From Massilia sp. UBA2604 (lineage in GTDB: Bacteria > Pseudomonadota > Gammaproteobacteria > Burkholderiales > Burkholderiaceae_D): a DNA stretch of 15,024 nt. Of this stretch, positions 1 to 6,868 are shown piece by piece. Numbering within the stretch: position 1 is the first letter of the stretch; each line of letters opens with the position of its first letter. The stretch lies in assembly GCA_002339265.1 (NCBI GenBank), contig DDKG01000142.1:1-15024 (forward strand), written 5' to 3'. The position numbers were made by a program, and so were the translations under genes. The notes beneath the pieces are model-generated. The model was not told the origin of the DNA, did no database searches, and saw nothing but the letters and a program-made list of their open reading frames with translations.

Positions 1-25
1 TCCCCGCATACATCCCTGTAGCTGC

Positions 26-43
26 GCCGCCCGCGAGGGCGGC
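26..43 (+). promoter_or_regulatory. GC-rich hairpin with GNRA loop in the rne leader
   Basis: GCCGCCC at 26-32 pairs perfectly with GGGCGGC at 37-43 around a GCGA tetraloop, 35 bases before the rne start codon. If transcribed, it lies in the rne 5' UTR. E. coli RNase E controls its own mRNA through hairpins in the rne 5' UTR, so a similar role is possible, but that is inference. The window starts too close to the gene to place the promoter. Confidence 0.4.
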
Positions 44-78
44 CATCACACGGCCCCCGGGTCGCGGAGTTTATAAAA

Positions 79-3000
79 ATGAAACGTATGTTGTTTAACG
101 CTACGCAGCAAGAGGAGCTGCGCGTAGCGATTGTCGACGGTCAAAAACTGATCGACATCGATATCGAGACCGCCGGTCGCGAGCAACGCAAGTCAAACAT
201 CTACAAGGGTGTCATCACCCGCATCGAACCCTCCCTCGAAGCCTGCTTCGTCTCCTACGGCGAAGACCGCCACGGATTCCTCCCCTTCAAAGAAGTCGCC
301 CGCTCGTATTTCCGCGAGGGCGTCGACGTGCGCAACTGCACCATCAAGGAAGCGCTCAAGGAAGGCCAGGAAATCATGGTCCAGGTCGAGAAAGAAGAAC
401 GCGGTAACAAGGGCGCTGCCCTGACCTCGTTCATCTCGCTGGCCGGCCGCTACCTGGTCTTGATGCCGAACAATCCGCGCGGCGGCGGCGTGTCGCGCCG
501 GGTCGAAGGCGAAGAGCGCCAGGAACTGCGCGAGACCATGGACAAGCTCGACCTGCCGCAAGGCATGTCGGTAATCGCCCGCACCGCCGGCATCGGCCGC
601 AACGTCGAAGAGCTGCAGTGGGACTTGAACTACCTGATGCAGCTGTGGCGCGCGATCGAAGGCGCCGGCAAGTCGGCCGCCGGCGCTTTCCTGATCTACC
701 AGGAATCGTCGCTGGTCATCCGCGCCATCCGTGACTACTTCCAGCCTGATATCGGCGAAGTCCTGATCGACACCGACGAGATCTACGAACAGGCCCAGCA
801 GTTCATGAGCCACGTGATGCCCGACATGGCGCACCGCGTGAAGCGCTACAGCGACGACGTGCCGCTGTTCTCGCGTTTCCAGATCGAACACCAGATCGAA
901 ACCGCCTACGCGCGCACCGTGCCGCTGCCATCGGGCGGCGCGATCGTGATCGACCATACCGAAGCCCTGGTCTCCATCGACGTCAACTCGGCGCGCGCCA
1001 CCCGCGGCTCGGACATCGAAACCACCGCCTTCAACACCAACTGCGAAGCGGCCGACGAAGTCGCCCGCCAGCTGCGCCTGCGCGACCTGGGCGGCCTGAT
1101 CGTGATCGACTTCATCGACATGGAAGTGGCCAAGAACCAGCGCGAAGTCGAGCAGCGCCTCAAGGACGCCCTGCACCACGACCGCGCCCGTGTGCAGATG
1201 GGCAAGATTTCGCGGTTCGGCCTGATGGAACTGTCGCGCCAGCGCCTGCGTCCTTCGCTGTCGGAAGGCTCGCACGTGACCTGCCCGCGCTGCTCGGGCA
1301 CCGGTCACATCCGTGATACCGAATCGTCGGCCCTGCAAGTCCTGCGTATCATCCAGGAAGAGGCCATGAAGGAAAATTCGGCCGCGATCCACGTGCAAGT
1401 GCCGGTCGACGTCGCCGCCTTCCTGCTGAACGAAAAGCGTGGCGAAGTGCTCAAGATCGAGAACCGCCACCGCATCACCGTGATCCTGATCCCGAACAAG
1501 CATCTGGACACCCCGCACTACAAGCTCGAGCGCATCAAGCACGACGACCCGCGCCTGGAAGACGCGCACGCCAGCTATGCGATGGCCGAGACCGCCGACA
1601 CCGACATGGCTTACGCCAAGCGCCAGAAAGAAGAAGCGAAGCCGCGCCAGGAAGCCGTGGTCAAGACCATCACCCCGGCCCAGCCGGCACCGGTGGTCGA
1701 CCGCAGCGAAGCGGCCAAGCCGGCCAAGGCCGCCGCCGCTCCGGCCGTCGCCCCTGCGCCAGTGCCAGCCGAAAAAGGCTTCTTTGCCCGCCTGCGCGAC
1801 TTCTTCTTCGGCGAACCGGAAGCGCCAGCTCCGGCGCCGGTCGTGGTCGAGAAGCCGGCCGCGCCTGCGCCGGCCGAGCGAGGCGAGCGCAACAACCGCA
1901 ACAAGGGTGGCCGTAACGGCGGCCGCAATGGCGAGCGTGGCGAACGCGGCGCCAAGCCGGGCCGTGAGCGCGAAGAGCGCGACGCGGTCGCCAAGGGCGC
2001 GCCAGGTGAAGAGCTTGCCAAGGCGCCGCAGGGCGAAGAAGCCCGCGAAGGCCGTCAGCCGCGCCAGCCGCGCGAGCGCAAGCCGCGTGAACCACGCGAG
2101 CCGCGCGAGCAGGTCGAAGGCGCAGTGCGCGCCGAGGGCGCCGAGCGTCCCGATCGTCCAGAGCGTGGCGAGCGCAAGGAACGCCAGCCACGCCAGCCGC
2201 GCGAGCGTACCGAACGCACCGAACGCACCACCCAGGCCATTGAAGCCAAGCTCGATGAAGTGAGCGTGAGCCAGGTCGTGGCCAGCGAGACCATCGTGGT
2301 GAACACCACCGGTCCGGAAGGCAGCCAGGAAGTCGTGCAGCAGGTCGTCAAGTCGGTCACGACGATCGGCCCGGACGGCGAGGAAATCGAAGGCGAAGGC
2401 GACGAGCCGCGCCGCCGCCGCCGTCGTGGCGGCCGCAACCGCAATCGCCGCGACCGTGACCAGGTCGAGGGCAGCGAGGCGCTGGAAGGTTCGGACGAGG
2501 CGCCGGCATTCACCCCGGTAGCGGATGAAGAAGCGGCCAAGGTAGCTGCCGCCGCCAAGGCTGCGAAAGCCAAGCCGGCACGCACTGCTGCCCAGGATGC
2601 ATGGCCATTCCCGACCGCGGCGTCGGTGGCCGCTGAGAAGGCAAAGGCTGAGAAGGCTGCTGCGCCGGCTCCAGCTCCTGTCGCTGCTCCTGCTGCTGCT
2701 CCTGCTCCTGCCCCGGCTGCAGAGGCGATTCCGTTCCCGACCGCCGCCTCGGTGGCTGCGGAGCAGAATATGTTCCCGACCGCGGCGTCGGTTGCCGCGG
2801 CGCGTGCTGCGGCCGAGCAGGAAGCTGCTCCGGCGCCTGCTCCGGCTCCGGCTCCGGCTCCGACTCCAGCTCGAGTCGAGCAGGCTGCTCCGGCTCCAGT
2901 GGTCGAAACCGCGCCAGTGGCTGCACCGGTCGCCGCATCGGCGGTCGAGACGGCGCCAGCCGCCGCACCGGCCATCACGGTCGCTCCGACGCCAGTCGCT

Positions 3001-3240
3001 GCCCCAGTGGCCAGCGCCCCGGCGCCGGGCGCCGCCCTGGCCGCAACGCCTGCCGAAGTCCCGGCCAAGCTGGACGAAGTGCTGGCCCAGGCTGGCCTGG
3101 AACTGGCCGCAACCGACCCTGAAAAACTGCGCGCCGCTCAGGAAGCTGCCGTGGCAACCCCGGTCCGCCTGGGCCGCGCCCGCAAGCCGGTGGTCGCACC
3201 GGTCGACGAGCCGCTGGTGCAGGTCGATACGCGTCAGTAA
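79..3240 (+). CDS. rne: Ribonuclease E (degradosome endoribonuclease)
   Basis: This is the endoribonuclease that starts mRNA decay and matures rRNA and tRNA precursors, and whose C-terminal tail scaffolds the RNA degradosome. At 1053 aa it matches the full-length E. coli enzyme (1061 aa). An S1 RNA-binding domain lies at about residues 37-119. The DNase I-like catalytic domain has metal-binding Asp301 (VSIDVNS) and Asp344 (IVIDFIDM). The Zn-link cysteines are C402 and C405 (CPRC). All four sit two residues before their E. coli counterparts. From about residue 520 the protein is low-complexity: an amphipathic [13 protein letters not shown] segment at 566-578 resembles the E. coli membrane-targeting helix, Arg-rich stretches lie at about 600-730 and 778-792, a Pro/Ala-rich region carries three FPTAASVAA motifs, and a distinct block ends the protein. 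GGAG about 10 bases upstream supports the start. A terminator-like hairpin follows the stop. Confidence 0.97.
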   Translation: MKRMLFNATQQEELRVAIVDGQKLIDIDIETAGREQRKSNIYKGVITRIEPSLEACFVSYGEDRHGFLPFKEVARSYFREGVDVRNCTIKEALKEGQEIMVQVEKEERGNKGAALTSFISLAGRYLVLMPNNPRGGGVSRRVEGEERQELRETMDKLDLPQGMSVIARTAGIGRNVEELQWDLNYLMQLWRAIEGAGKSAAGAFLIYQESSLVIRAIRDYFQPDIGEVLIDTDEIYEQAQQFMSHVMPDMAHRVKRYSDDVPLFSRFQIEHQIETAYARTVPLPSGGAIVIDHTEALVSIDVNSARATRGSDIETTAFNTNCEAADEVARQLRLRDLGGLIVIDFIDMEVAKNQREVEQRLKDALHHDRARVQMGKISRFGLMELSRQRLRPSLSEGSHVTCPRCSGTGHIRDTESSALQVLRIIQEEAMKENSAAIHVQVPVDVAAFLLNEKRGEVLKIENRHRITVILIPNKHLDTPHYKLERIKHDDPRLEDAHASYAMAETADTDMAYAKRQKEEAKPRQEAVVKTITPAQPAPVVDRSEAAKPAKAAAAPAVAPAPVPAEKGFFARLRDFFFGEPEAPAPAPVVVEKPAAPAPAERGERNNRNKGGRNGGRNGERGERGAKPGREREERDAVAKGAPGEELAKAPQGEEAREGRQPRQPRERKPREPREPREQVEGAVRAEGAERPDRPERGERKERQPRQPRERTERTERTTQAIEAKLDEVSVSQVVASETIVVNTTGPEGSQEVVQQVVKSVTTIGPDGEEIEGEGDEPRRRRRRGGRNRNRRDRDQVEGSEALEGSDEAPAFTPVADEEAAKVAAAAKAAKAKPARTAAQDAWPFPTAASVAAEKAKAEKAAAPAPAPVAAPAAAPAPAPAAEAIPFPTAASVAAEQNMFPTAASVAAARAAAEQEAAPAPAPAPAPAPTPARVEQAAPAPVVETAPVAAPVAASAVETAPAAAPAITVAPTPVAAPVASAPAPGAALAATPAEVPAKLDEVLAQAGLELAATDPEKLRAAQEAAVATPVRLGRARKPVVAPVDEPLVQVDTRQ
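2602..2802 (+). repeat. Three copies of an FPTAASVAA peptide motif within rne
   Basis: The RNase E tail encodes [10 protein letters not shown] at residues 844-853 (preceded by WP), [10 protein letters not shown] at 886-895 (preceded by IP) and [10 protein letters not shown] at 899-908 (preceded by M). The copies are almost identical at protein level but differ in codons (for example gcggcg against gccgcc). This points to selection on the peptide rather than a fresh DNA duplication. They sit in a Pro/Ala linker region, as expected for short docking motifs. The binding partner is unknown. Confidence 0.8.
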
Positions 3241-3261
3241 GCCGTAGTCAGCTGATCCGTC

Positions 3262-3341
3262 GTTCCCGCGCAGGCGGGAACCCAAGTACTGTGAGCGTTA
3301 TCGCAACGCTTGCAAACTTAGGTTCCCGCCTTCGCGGGAAG
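3262..3341. repeat. Paired inverted palindromic repeats (REP/dRS3-like) after rne
   Basis: Copy A (3262-3287) begins GTTCCCGC-GCAG-GCGGGAAC and continues CCAAGT. Copy B (3316-3341) is its inverted counterpart, matching at 23 of 26 positions. Each copy folds into its own 7-8 bp hairpin, and the two can also pair with each other. The 28-base spacer holds a smaller hairpin, AGCGTT (3294-3299) with AACGCT (3305-3310). The core resembles the Neisseria dRS3 type, ATTCCC-N8-GGGAAT. An opposed pair of this kind looks like a REP doublet or the remnant of a MITE. No transposase gene is nearby. Confidence 0.7.
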
Positions 3342-3349
3342 TCTTTTTT
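3323..3349 (+). terminator. Rho-independent terminator after rne
   Basis: TTCCCGC (3323-3329) pairs with GCGGGAA (3334-3340) around a CTTC loop and is followed by GTC and six T residues (3344-3349). This is the classic stem plus T-tract pattern, about 85 bases after the rne stop. The stem is copy B of the inverted repeat pair, so the repeat appears to serve as the terminator. The T-tract is also the left arm of the next hairpin. Confidence 0.65.
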
Positions 3350-3367
3350 GGCAGTGCCAAAAAAGAC
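3341..3367. terminator. 12-bp perfect hairpin with A/T tracts, possibly bidirectional terminator
   Basis: GTCTTTTTTGGC (3341-3352) pairs perfectly with GCCAAAAAAGAC (3356-3367) around an AGT loop. Five T residues follow at 3369-3373. It abuts the preceding terminator stem and takes that terminator's T-tract into its own left arm. It could act as a second terminator, as a terminator for transcripts from the other strand, or as a protective 3' end structure. The structure is seen in the sequence; the function is inferred. Confidence 0.5.
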
Positions 3368-3373
3368 GTTTTT

Positions 3374-3474
3374 GGGCTAACGAAATTATTCGCATTAACT
3401 GAACGGTATTAAGTTTCCAACCCGTTCCTCAAGCGGCGCGGGCAGCTTCATCCGCCCCGTGCTATCGTACTGAA
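3374..3474 (+). promoter_or_regulatory. Probable moaA promoter region (no clear hexamers)
   Basis: After the terminator there is a short AT-rich island (about 3381-3415). It contains TATTAA at 3407-3412, a fair -10 candidate, but no convincing -35 about 17 bases upstream. No Shine-Dalgarno sequence precedes the moaA ATG (the preceding bases are GTACTGAA). No moco riboswitch was recognised. Because rne ends with a terminator, a moaA promoter should lie here, but its exact position cannot be read. Confidence 0.25.
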
Positions 3475-4587
3475 ATGGCTGAAAAAATCATTCTGATCAA
3501 TGACCTGCGGTCATCCGCGCTGCAGGTTCCGGCCGTGCCCGAAGCTCCCACCGGCCTGCTGAGCGACGCGCTCGGGCGGCCCCTGCACGACCTGCGCATC
3601 TCGGTCACCGACCGCTGCAACTTCCGCTGCGTGTACTGCATGCCGAAGGAAGTATTCGACAAGGATTACCAATACCTGCCGCACGGCGACCTGCTGTCGT
3701 TCGAGGAAATCACGCGCGTGGCGCGGCTGTTCATCGCCCACGGCGTCGAGAAACTGCGCCTGACCGGCGGCGAGCCGCTGCTGCGCAAGAACCTCGAGCG
3801 CCTGGTCGCGATGCTGCGCGCATTGCCGACGCCGAGCGGCCGTCCGCTCGACCTGACGCTCACCACCAACGGCTCGATCCTGGCGCGCAAGGCCCAGGCC
3901 CTGAAAGACGCCGGCCTGGACCGCGTCACGGTCTCGCTCGACGCGATGGACGACAAGGTGTTCCGCAGCATGAACGACGTCGACTTCGCGGTCGCCGACG
4001 TGTTGCACGGCATCGACGCCGCCCACGCGGCCGGCCTGGGGCCGGTCAAGGTCAATATGGTGGTCAAGGGCGGCACCAACGACGACCAGATCCTGCCCAT
4101 GGCGCGCCACTTCAAGGGCTCGCCGACCATCCTGCGCTTCATCGAATTCATGGACGTCGGCGCCTCGAACGGCTGGAATATGCGCGAGGTCGTGCCGTCG
4201 CAGGAAGTGGTGCGGCGCATCTCGGCCGAGCTGCCCCTCGAACCGGTGGCGGCCAACTATAGCGGCGAGACCGCCTCGCGCTGGCGCTACGTGGATGGCG
4301 GCGGCGAGATCGGCGTCATCTCGAGCGTCACCCAGGCCTTCTGCGGCGATTGTTCGCGCCTGCGCCTGTCTACCGAGGGCAAGTTGTATACCTGCCTGTT
4401 CGCCACCCGCGGCCACGACCTGCGCGCGCTGCTGCGCGCGGATCGCAGCGACCTCGAGCTCTCTGGCGCCATCGCCCAGCTGTGGCGGGGACGGGCCGAC
4501 CGCTATTCCGAGACCCGCACCGCGGAGACCGGGATCGGGCAACGCGACGGCGCGCGCAAGGTCGAAATGTCTTACATCGGTGGTTAA
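3475..4587 (+). CDS. moaA: GTP 3',8-cyclase MoaA (molybdenum cofactor step 1)
   Basis: MoaA is a radical SAM enzyme that converts GTP to 3',8-cyclo-GTP, the first committed step of molybdopterin synthesis, with MoaC acting next. The N-terminal CxxxCxxC cluster motif is C48, C52 and C55 in [13 protein letters not shown] at residues 98-101 marks the SAM site. The second [4Fe-4S] cluster, which binds GTP, is held by C290, C293 and C307 (FCGDC...YTC). The protein ends in the conserved Gly-Gly (369-370) needed for activity. At 370 aa it is longer than E. coli MoaA because of an N-terminal extension of about 25 residues, MAEKII..., which I believe is usual in Burkholderiales and which supports this start. 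The mobA-moeA fusion begins 23 bp downstream, so the two are probably cotranscribed. Confidence 0.97.
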   Translation: MAEKIILINDLRSSALQVPAVPEAPTGLLSDALGRPLHDLRISVTDRCNFRCVYCMPKEVFDKDYQYLPHGDLLSFEEITRVARLFIAHGVEKLRLTGGEPLLRKNLERLVAMLRALPTPSGRPLDLTLTTNGSILARKAQALKDAGLDRVTVSLDAMDDKVFRSMNDVDFAVADVLHGIDAAHAAGLGPVKVNMVVKGGTNDDQILPMARHFKGSPTILRFIEFMDVGASNGWNMREVVPSQEVVRRISAELPLEPVAANYSGETASRWRYVDGGGEIGVISSVTQAFCGDCSRLRLSTEGKLYTCLFATRGHDLRALLRADRSDLELSGAIAQLWRGRADRYSETRTAETGIGQRDGARKVEMSYIGG

Positions 4588-4610
4588 TTCGCGGCGGATA
4601 AGAACAGAAT

Positions 4611-6488
4611 ATGGAAACAGGGATGATCAGCGGACTGGTACTGGCGGGCGGCCGCGGCTCGCGCATGGGCAATGTCGACAAGGGTTTGCAGCCGTTCCGC
4701 GCAAAGACGATGGTCGAGCACGTGCTGGAACGCCTGCGGCCGCAGGTCGGGCCGGTGGCGATCAGCGCCAACCGCAATCTCGATGCCTATCGCGCTTTCG
4801 ACGTGATGGTGCTGCCGGATGAGATGAAGGACTACCCTGGTCCGCTGGCCGGCCTGGAAGCGGGCCTGCGCCACTGCTCGACGCCCTACCTGCTGGCCGT
4901 GCCCTGCGATTCGCCCTTCCTGCCTGCCGACCTGGCATCCCGCCTGTTCGCCGCGCTGCAAGAGGCGGACGCCGACGTCGCCTACGCCGCGACCCAGGAG
5001 CCGGGCATGCGCGCGCAGCCGCATCCGGTGTTCTGCCTGGTGCGCGCCGATCGGCTGCCTGTGCTGTCCGCTTACCTGCTTGAAGGCGGCCGCCGCGTCG
5101 ACGGCTGGCACCGCGATCTGAAGTCGGTCGAGGTGCTCTTCGACGACGCCGACGCCTTCCGCAACATCAATACGCTGGACGAGCTGCGCGGCCTGGACGA
5201 ACCGCCCTTCCCCGCCAGCCTGGCCCAGGTAGCCAGCTGCATCAACGGCTACGACCCGGACGCCCTGCGCGTGCAGGACGCCCAGCGCATCATCCGCGAC
5301 TTCGTGCAGCCGGTGCGGGCCGTGGAAATGGTGGCATTGCGTTCGTCCCTCGGTCGCGTGCTGGCGCGCGACCTGGTGTCGCCGATCAACGTGCCGGCGC
5401 ATGACAACTCGGCCATGGACGGCTACGCGCTGCGCGGCAGCGATTTGCCGGCCGACGGTACCGTTACCTTGAAGGTGGTCGGCATCGCCTACGCCGGCAA
5501 GCCGCTGGACATCACGCCAAGCGCCGGCGAGTGCGTGCGCATCATGACCGGCGGCGTGATGCCCGCCGGCTGCGACAGCGTGCTGCCGCAGGAATTCGCC
5601 GAGAGCAGCACCGACGACACCGTGACCTTGCGCGCGGGAGCGATCCGTCTAGGGGACAACCGGCGCCTGGCGGGCGAAGACCTCAAGGCCGGCAGCGCCG
5701 CTTTGAGGGCCGGCCGCGTCATCCGTCCGGCCGACCTGGGCCTGTGCGCCTCGCTCGGCTTTGCCGAGATTCCCGTGCAGCGCCGCCTGCGCGTGGCCTT
5801 CTTCTCGACCGGCGACGAGCTGCGCTCGATCGGAGAGAAGCTCGACGAAGGCTGCGTCTATGACAGCAACCGCTACACGATCTACGGCATGCTGCAGCGC
5901 CTGGGCTGCGAGATCATCGACATGGGCGTGGTGCGCGACAGCCCCGAAGCCCTGGAAGAAGCGCTGCGCACCGCCTGCGAAAACGCCGACGCGATCATCA
6001 CCTCGGGCGGCGTCTCGGTCGGCGTGGCCGACTACACCAGGCAGGTGATGGCCCAGCTGGGCGACGTGACGTTCTGGAAGATCGGCATGCGTCCGGGCCG
6101 TCCGCTGGCCTTCGGCCGGGTGTCGTCCAACGGCCGCAGCGCCTTTCTGTTCGGCCTGCCGGGCAATCCAGTGGCCGTGATGGTGTCGTTCTACTTCTTC
6201 GCGCGCGAGGCGCTGCTGCAGATGATGGGAGCCGAGGCGCCGCTGCCGCTGCTGCGCGCGCGCTCGGTCGAAGCGATCCGCAAGAAGCCAGGGCGGACCG
6301 AGTACCAGCGCGGCATCGTCGCGCGTGGGACCGATGGGGAGCCGGAGGTGCGGATCACGGGGTCGCAGGGGTCGGGCATTCTGCGGTCGATGTCGGAGGC
6401 GAATTGCATGGTGGTGCTGCATGATGGGCAGGGCAATGTCGCAGCGGGGGAATTCGTTAATATTTTGCCGTTTGAAGGGCTCTTCTAA
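4611..6488 (+). CDS. mobA/moeA: Fused MobA (Mo-cofactor guanylyltransferase)-MoeA (molybdopterin molybdotransferase)
   Basis: One uninterrupted 625-aa frame covers two enzymes of late molybdenum cofactor synthesis. Residues 1 to about 200 are MobA, which adds GMP from GTP to Mo-molybdopterin: LAGGRGSRMG at 11-20, DKG at 23-25, GPLAGL at 77-82, and metal-binding D100 in PCDSPFLP. Residues from about 215 are MoeA, which inserts molybdate into adenylylated molybdopterin: PAHDNSAMDGYA at 262-273, TGGVMPAG at 313-320, STGDE at 399-403, TSGGVSVG at 464-471, RPGRP at 494-498 and PGNP at 517-520. Both halves look complete and are usually separate genes. There is no in-frame ATG or ribosome binding site near the junction. 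The start could also be the ATG at 4623, giving the usual MISGLVLAGG N-terminus. A fusion created by a sequencing error at a removed stop cannot be excluded. Confidence 0.93.
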   Translation: METGMISGLVLAGGRGSRMGNVDKGLQPFRAKTMVEHVLERLRPQVGPVAISANRNLDAYRAFDVMVLPDEMKDYPGPLAGLEAGLRHCSTPYLLAVPCDSPFLPADLASRLFAALQEADADVAYAATQEPGMRAQPHPVFCLVRADRLPVLSAYLLEGGRRVDGWHRDLKSVEVLFDDADAFRNINTLDELRGLDEPPFPASLAQVASCINGYDPDALRVQDAQRIIRDFVQPVRAVEMVALRSSLGRVLARDLVSPINVPAHDNSAMDGYALRGSDLPADGTVTLKVVGIAYAGKPLDITPSAGECVRIMTGGVMPAGCDSVLPQEFAESSTDDTVTLRAGAIRLGDNRRLAGEDLKAGSAALRAGRVIRPADLGLCASLGFAEIPVQRRLRVAFFSTGDELRSIGEKLDEGCVYDSNRYTIYGMLQRLGCEIIDMGVVRDSPEALEEALRTACENADAIITSGGVSVGVADYTRQVMAQLGDVTFWKIGMRPGRPLAFGRVSSNGRSAFLFGLPGNPVAVMVSFYFFAREALLQMMGAEAPLPLLRARSVEAIRKKPGRTEYQRGIVARGTDGEPEVRITGSQGSGILRSMSEANCMVVLHDGQGNVAAGEFVNILPFEGLF

Positions 6489-6496
6489 GAATGACC

Positions 6497-6619
6497 GATC
6501 GGTAAGAAATATTACCTTCCTGCCTACGCAAGATGAAAATCTTACCGATCTAGCAGTTCTTACGCTTCTTAACTAAATCGTTGTAAAATATTACCGATCT
6601 CGCACATTGGAGCGGTAAT
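6497..6619. promoter_or_regulatory. Repeated operator half-sites upstream of hipB
   Basis: The AT-rich gap before hipB holds a recurring half-site, TTACCGATC or its complement. GATCGGTAAG at 6497-6506 is exactly complementary to CTTACCGATC at 6541-6550. ATTACCGATC follows at 6590-6599, and CGGTAAT at 6613-6619 runs into the start codon. The first site is itself a palindrome, GGTAA-N6-TTACC (6501-6516). Spacings are about 44, 49 and 22 bp, roughly whole numbers of helical turns. HipB proteins repress their own operon through several inverted-repeat operators, so these are the likely binding sites. The half-site differs from the E. coli TATCC-N8-GGATA operator. Confidence 0.65.
6560..6589 (+). 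promoter_or_regulatory. Candidate hipBA promoter
   Basis: TAAAAT at 6584-6589 is a good -10 hexamer 28 bases before the hipB ATG. The best -35 is a weak TTACGC at 6560-6565 with an 18-base spacer. Transcription would start near 6596, inside the TTACCGATC site at 6591-6599, so a bound repressor would block the start. The weak -35 makes the assignment tentative. Confidence 0.4.
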
Positions 6620-6866
6620 GAACGTCAACCCTGCATCTGCTTCTCAACAGCAAGAATCGGTCGTCCAATCGATGCATGAGCTCGGTGCTCTGATTCGGCG
6701 GGTGAGAAAAGACCAGAACCTGACCCAGGAAGACATCTCGGGGCTGGCGGGACTCGGGAATCGTTTCATCATCGACCTCGAGCGCGGTAAAGAGACGGTG
6801 CAGGCACAAAAAGTTCTCGATGTGCTGGCGCTACTCGGTCTTGAAGTAGTCATACGCAAGGTTTGA
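6618..6866 (+). CDS. hipB: HipB-like XRE-family antitoxin and autorepressor
   Basis: This 82-aa DNA-binding protein is the predicted antitoxin of the HipA kinase encoded directly downstream. The helix-turn-helix spans about residues 21-75, with the recognition region around LTQEDISGLAGLGNRFI (35-51) and the family's ERGK at 55-58. The C-terminus, KVLDVLALLGLEVVIRKV, matches the usual end of HipB-type regulators, where a beta strand mediates dimerisation. In this family HipB binds HipA, holds it inactive and represses the operon as a complex. GGAG at 6609-6612, five bases before the ATG, supports the start. Its stop is two bases from the hipA ATG, so translation is probably coupled. It lacks the longer tail ending in Trp that E. 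coli HipB carries. Confidence 0.88.
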   Translation: MNVNPASASQQQESVVQSMHELGALIRRVRKDQNLTQEDISGLAGLGNRFIIDLERGKETVQAQKVLDVLALLGLEVVIRKV

Positions 6867-6868
6867 GC

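Noticed and set aside
193..3285. A 1030-codon open frame on the minus strand across rne
   Set aside because: It mirrors rne in a GC-rich genome, has a His/Arg/Gly-biased composition, no domain and no ribosome binding site. It is a shadow of codon bias.
3374..3474. A moco riboswitch upstream of moaA
   Set aside because: The 100 bases after the terminator lack the multi-stem arrangement of that riboswitch; only AT-rich sequence and unstructured bases are seen.
5271..5273. GTG as a separate start for MoeA within the fusion
   Set aside because: It would remove the conserved NGYDPDAL segment, and no ribosome binding site precedes it.
6863..6868. TTG at 6863 as the hipA start
   Set aside because: It adds only two residues and overlaps the hipB stop; the ATG at 6869 has better spacing from AAGG at 6858-6861.
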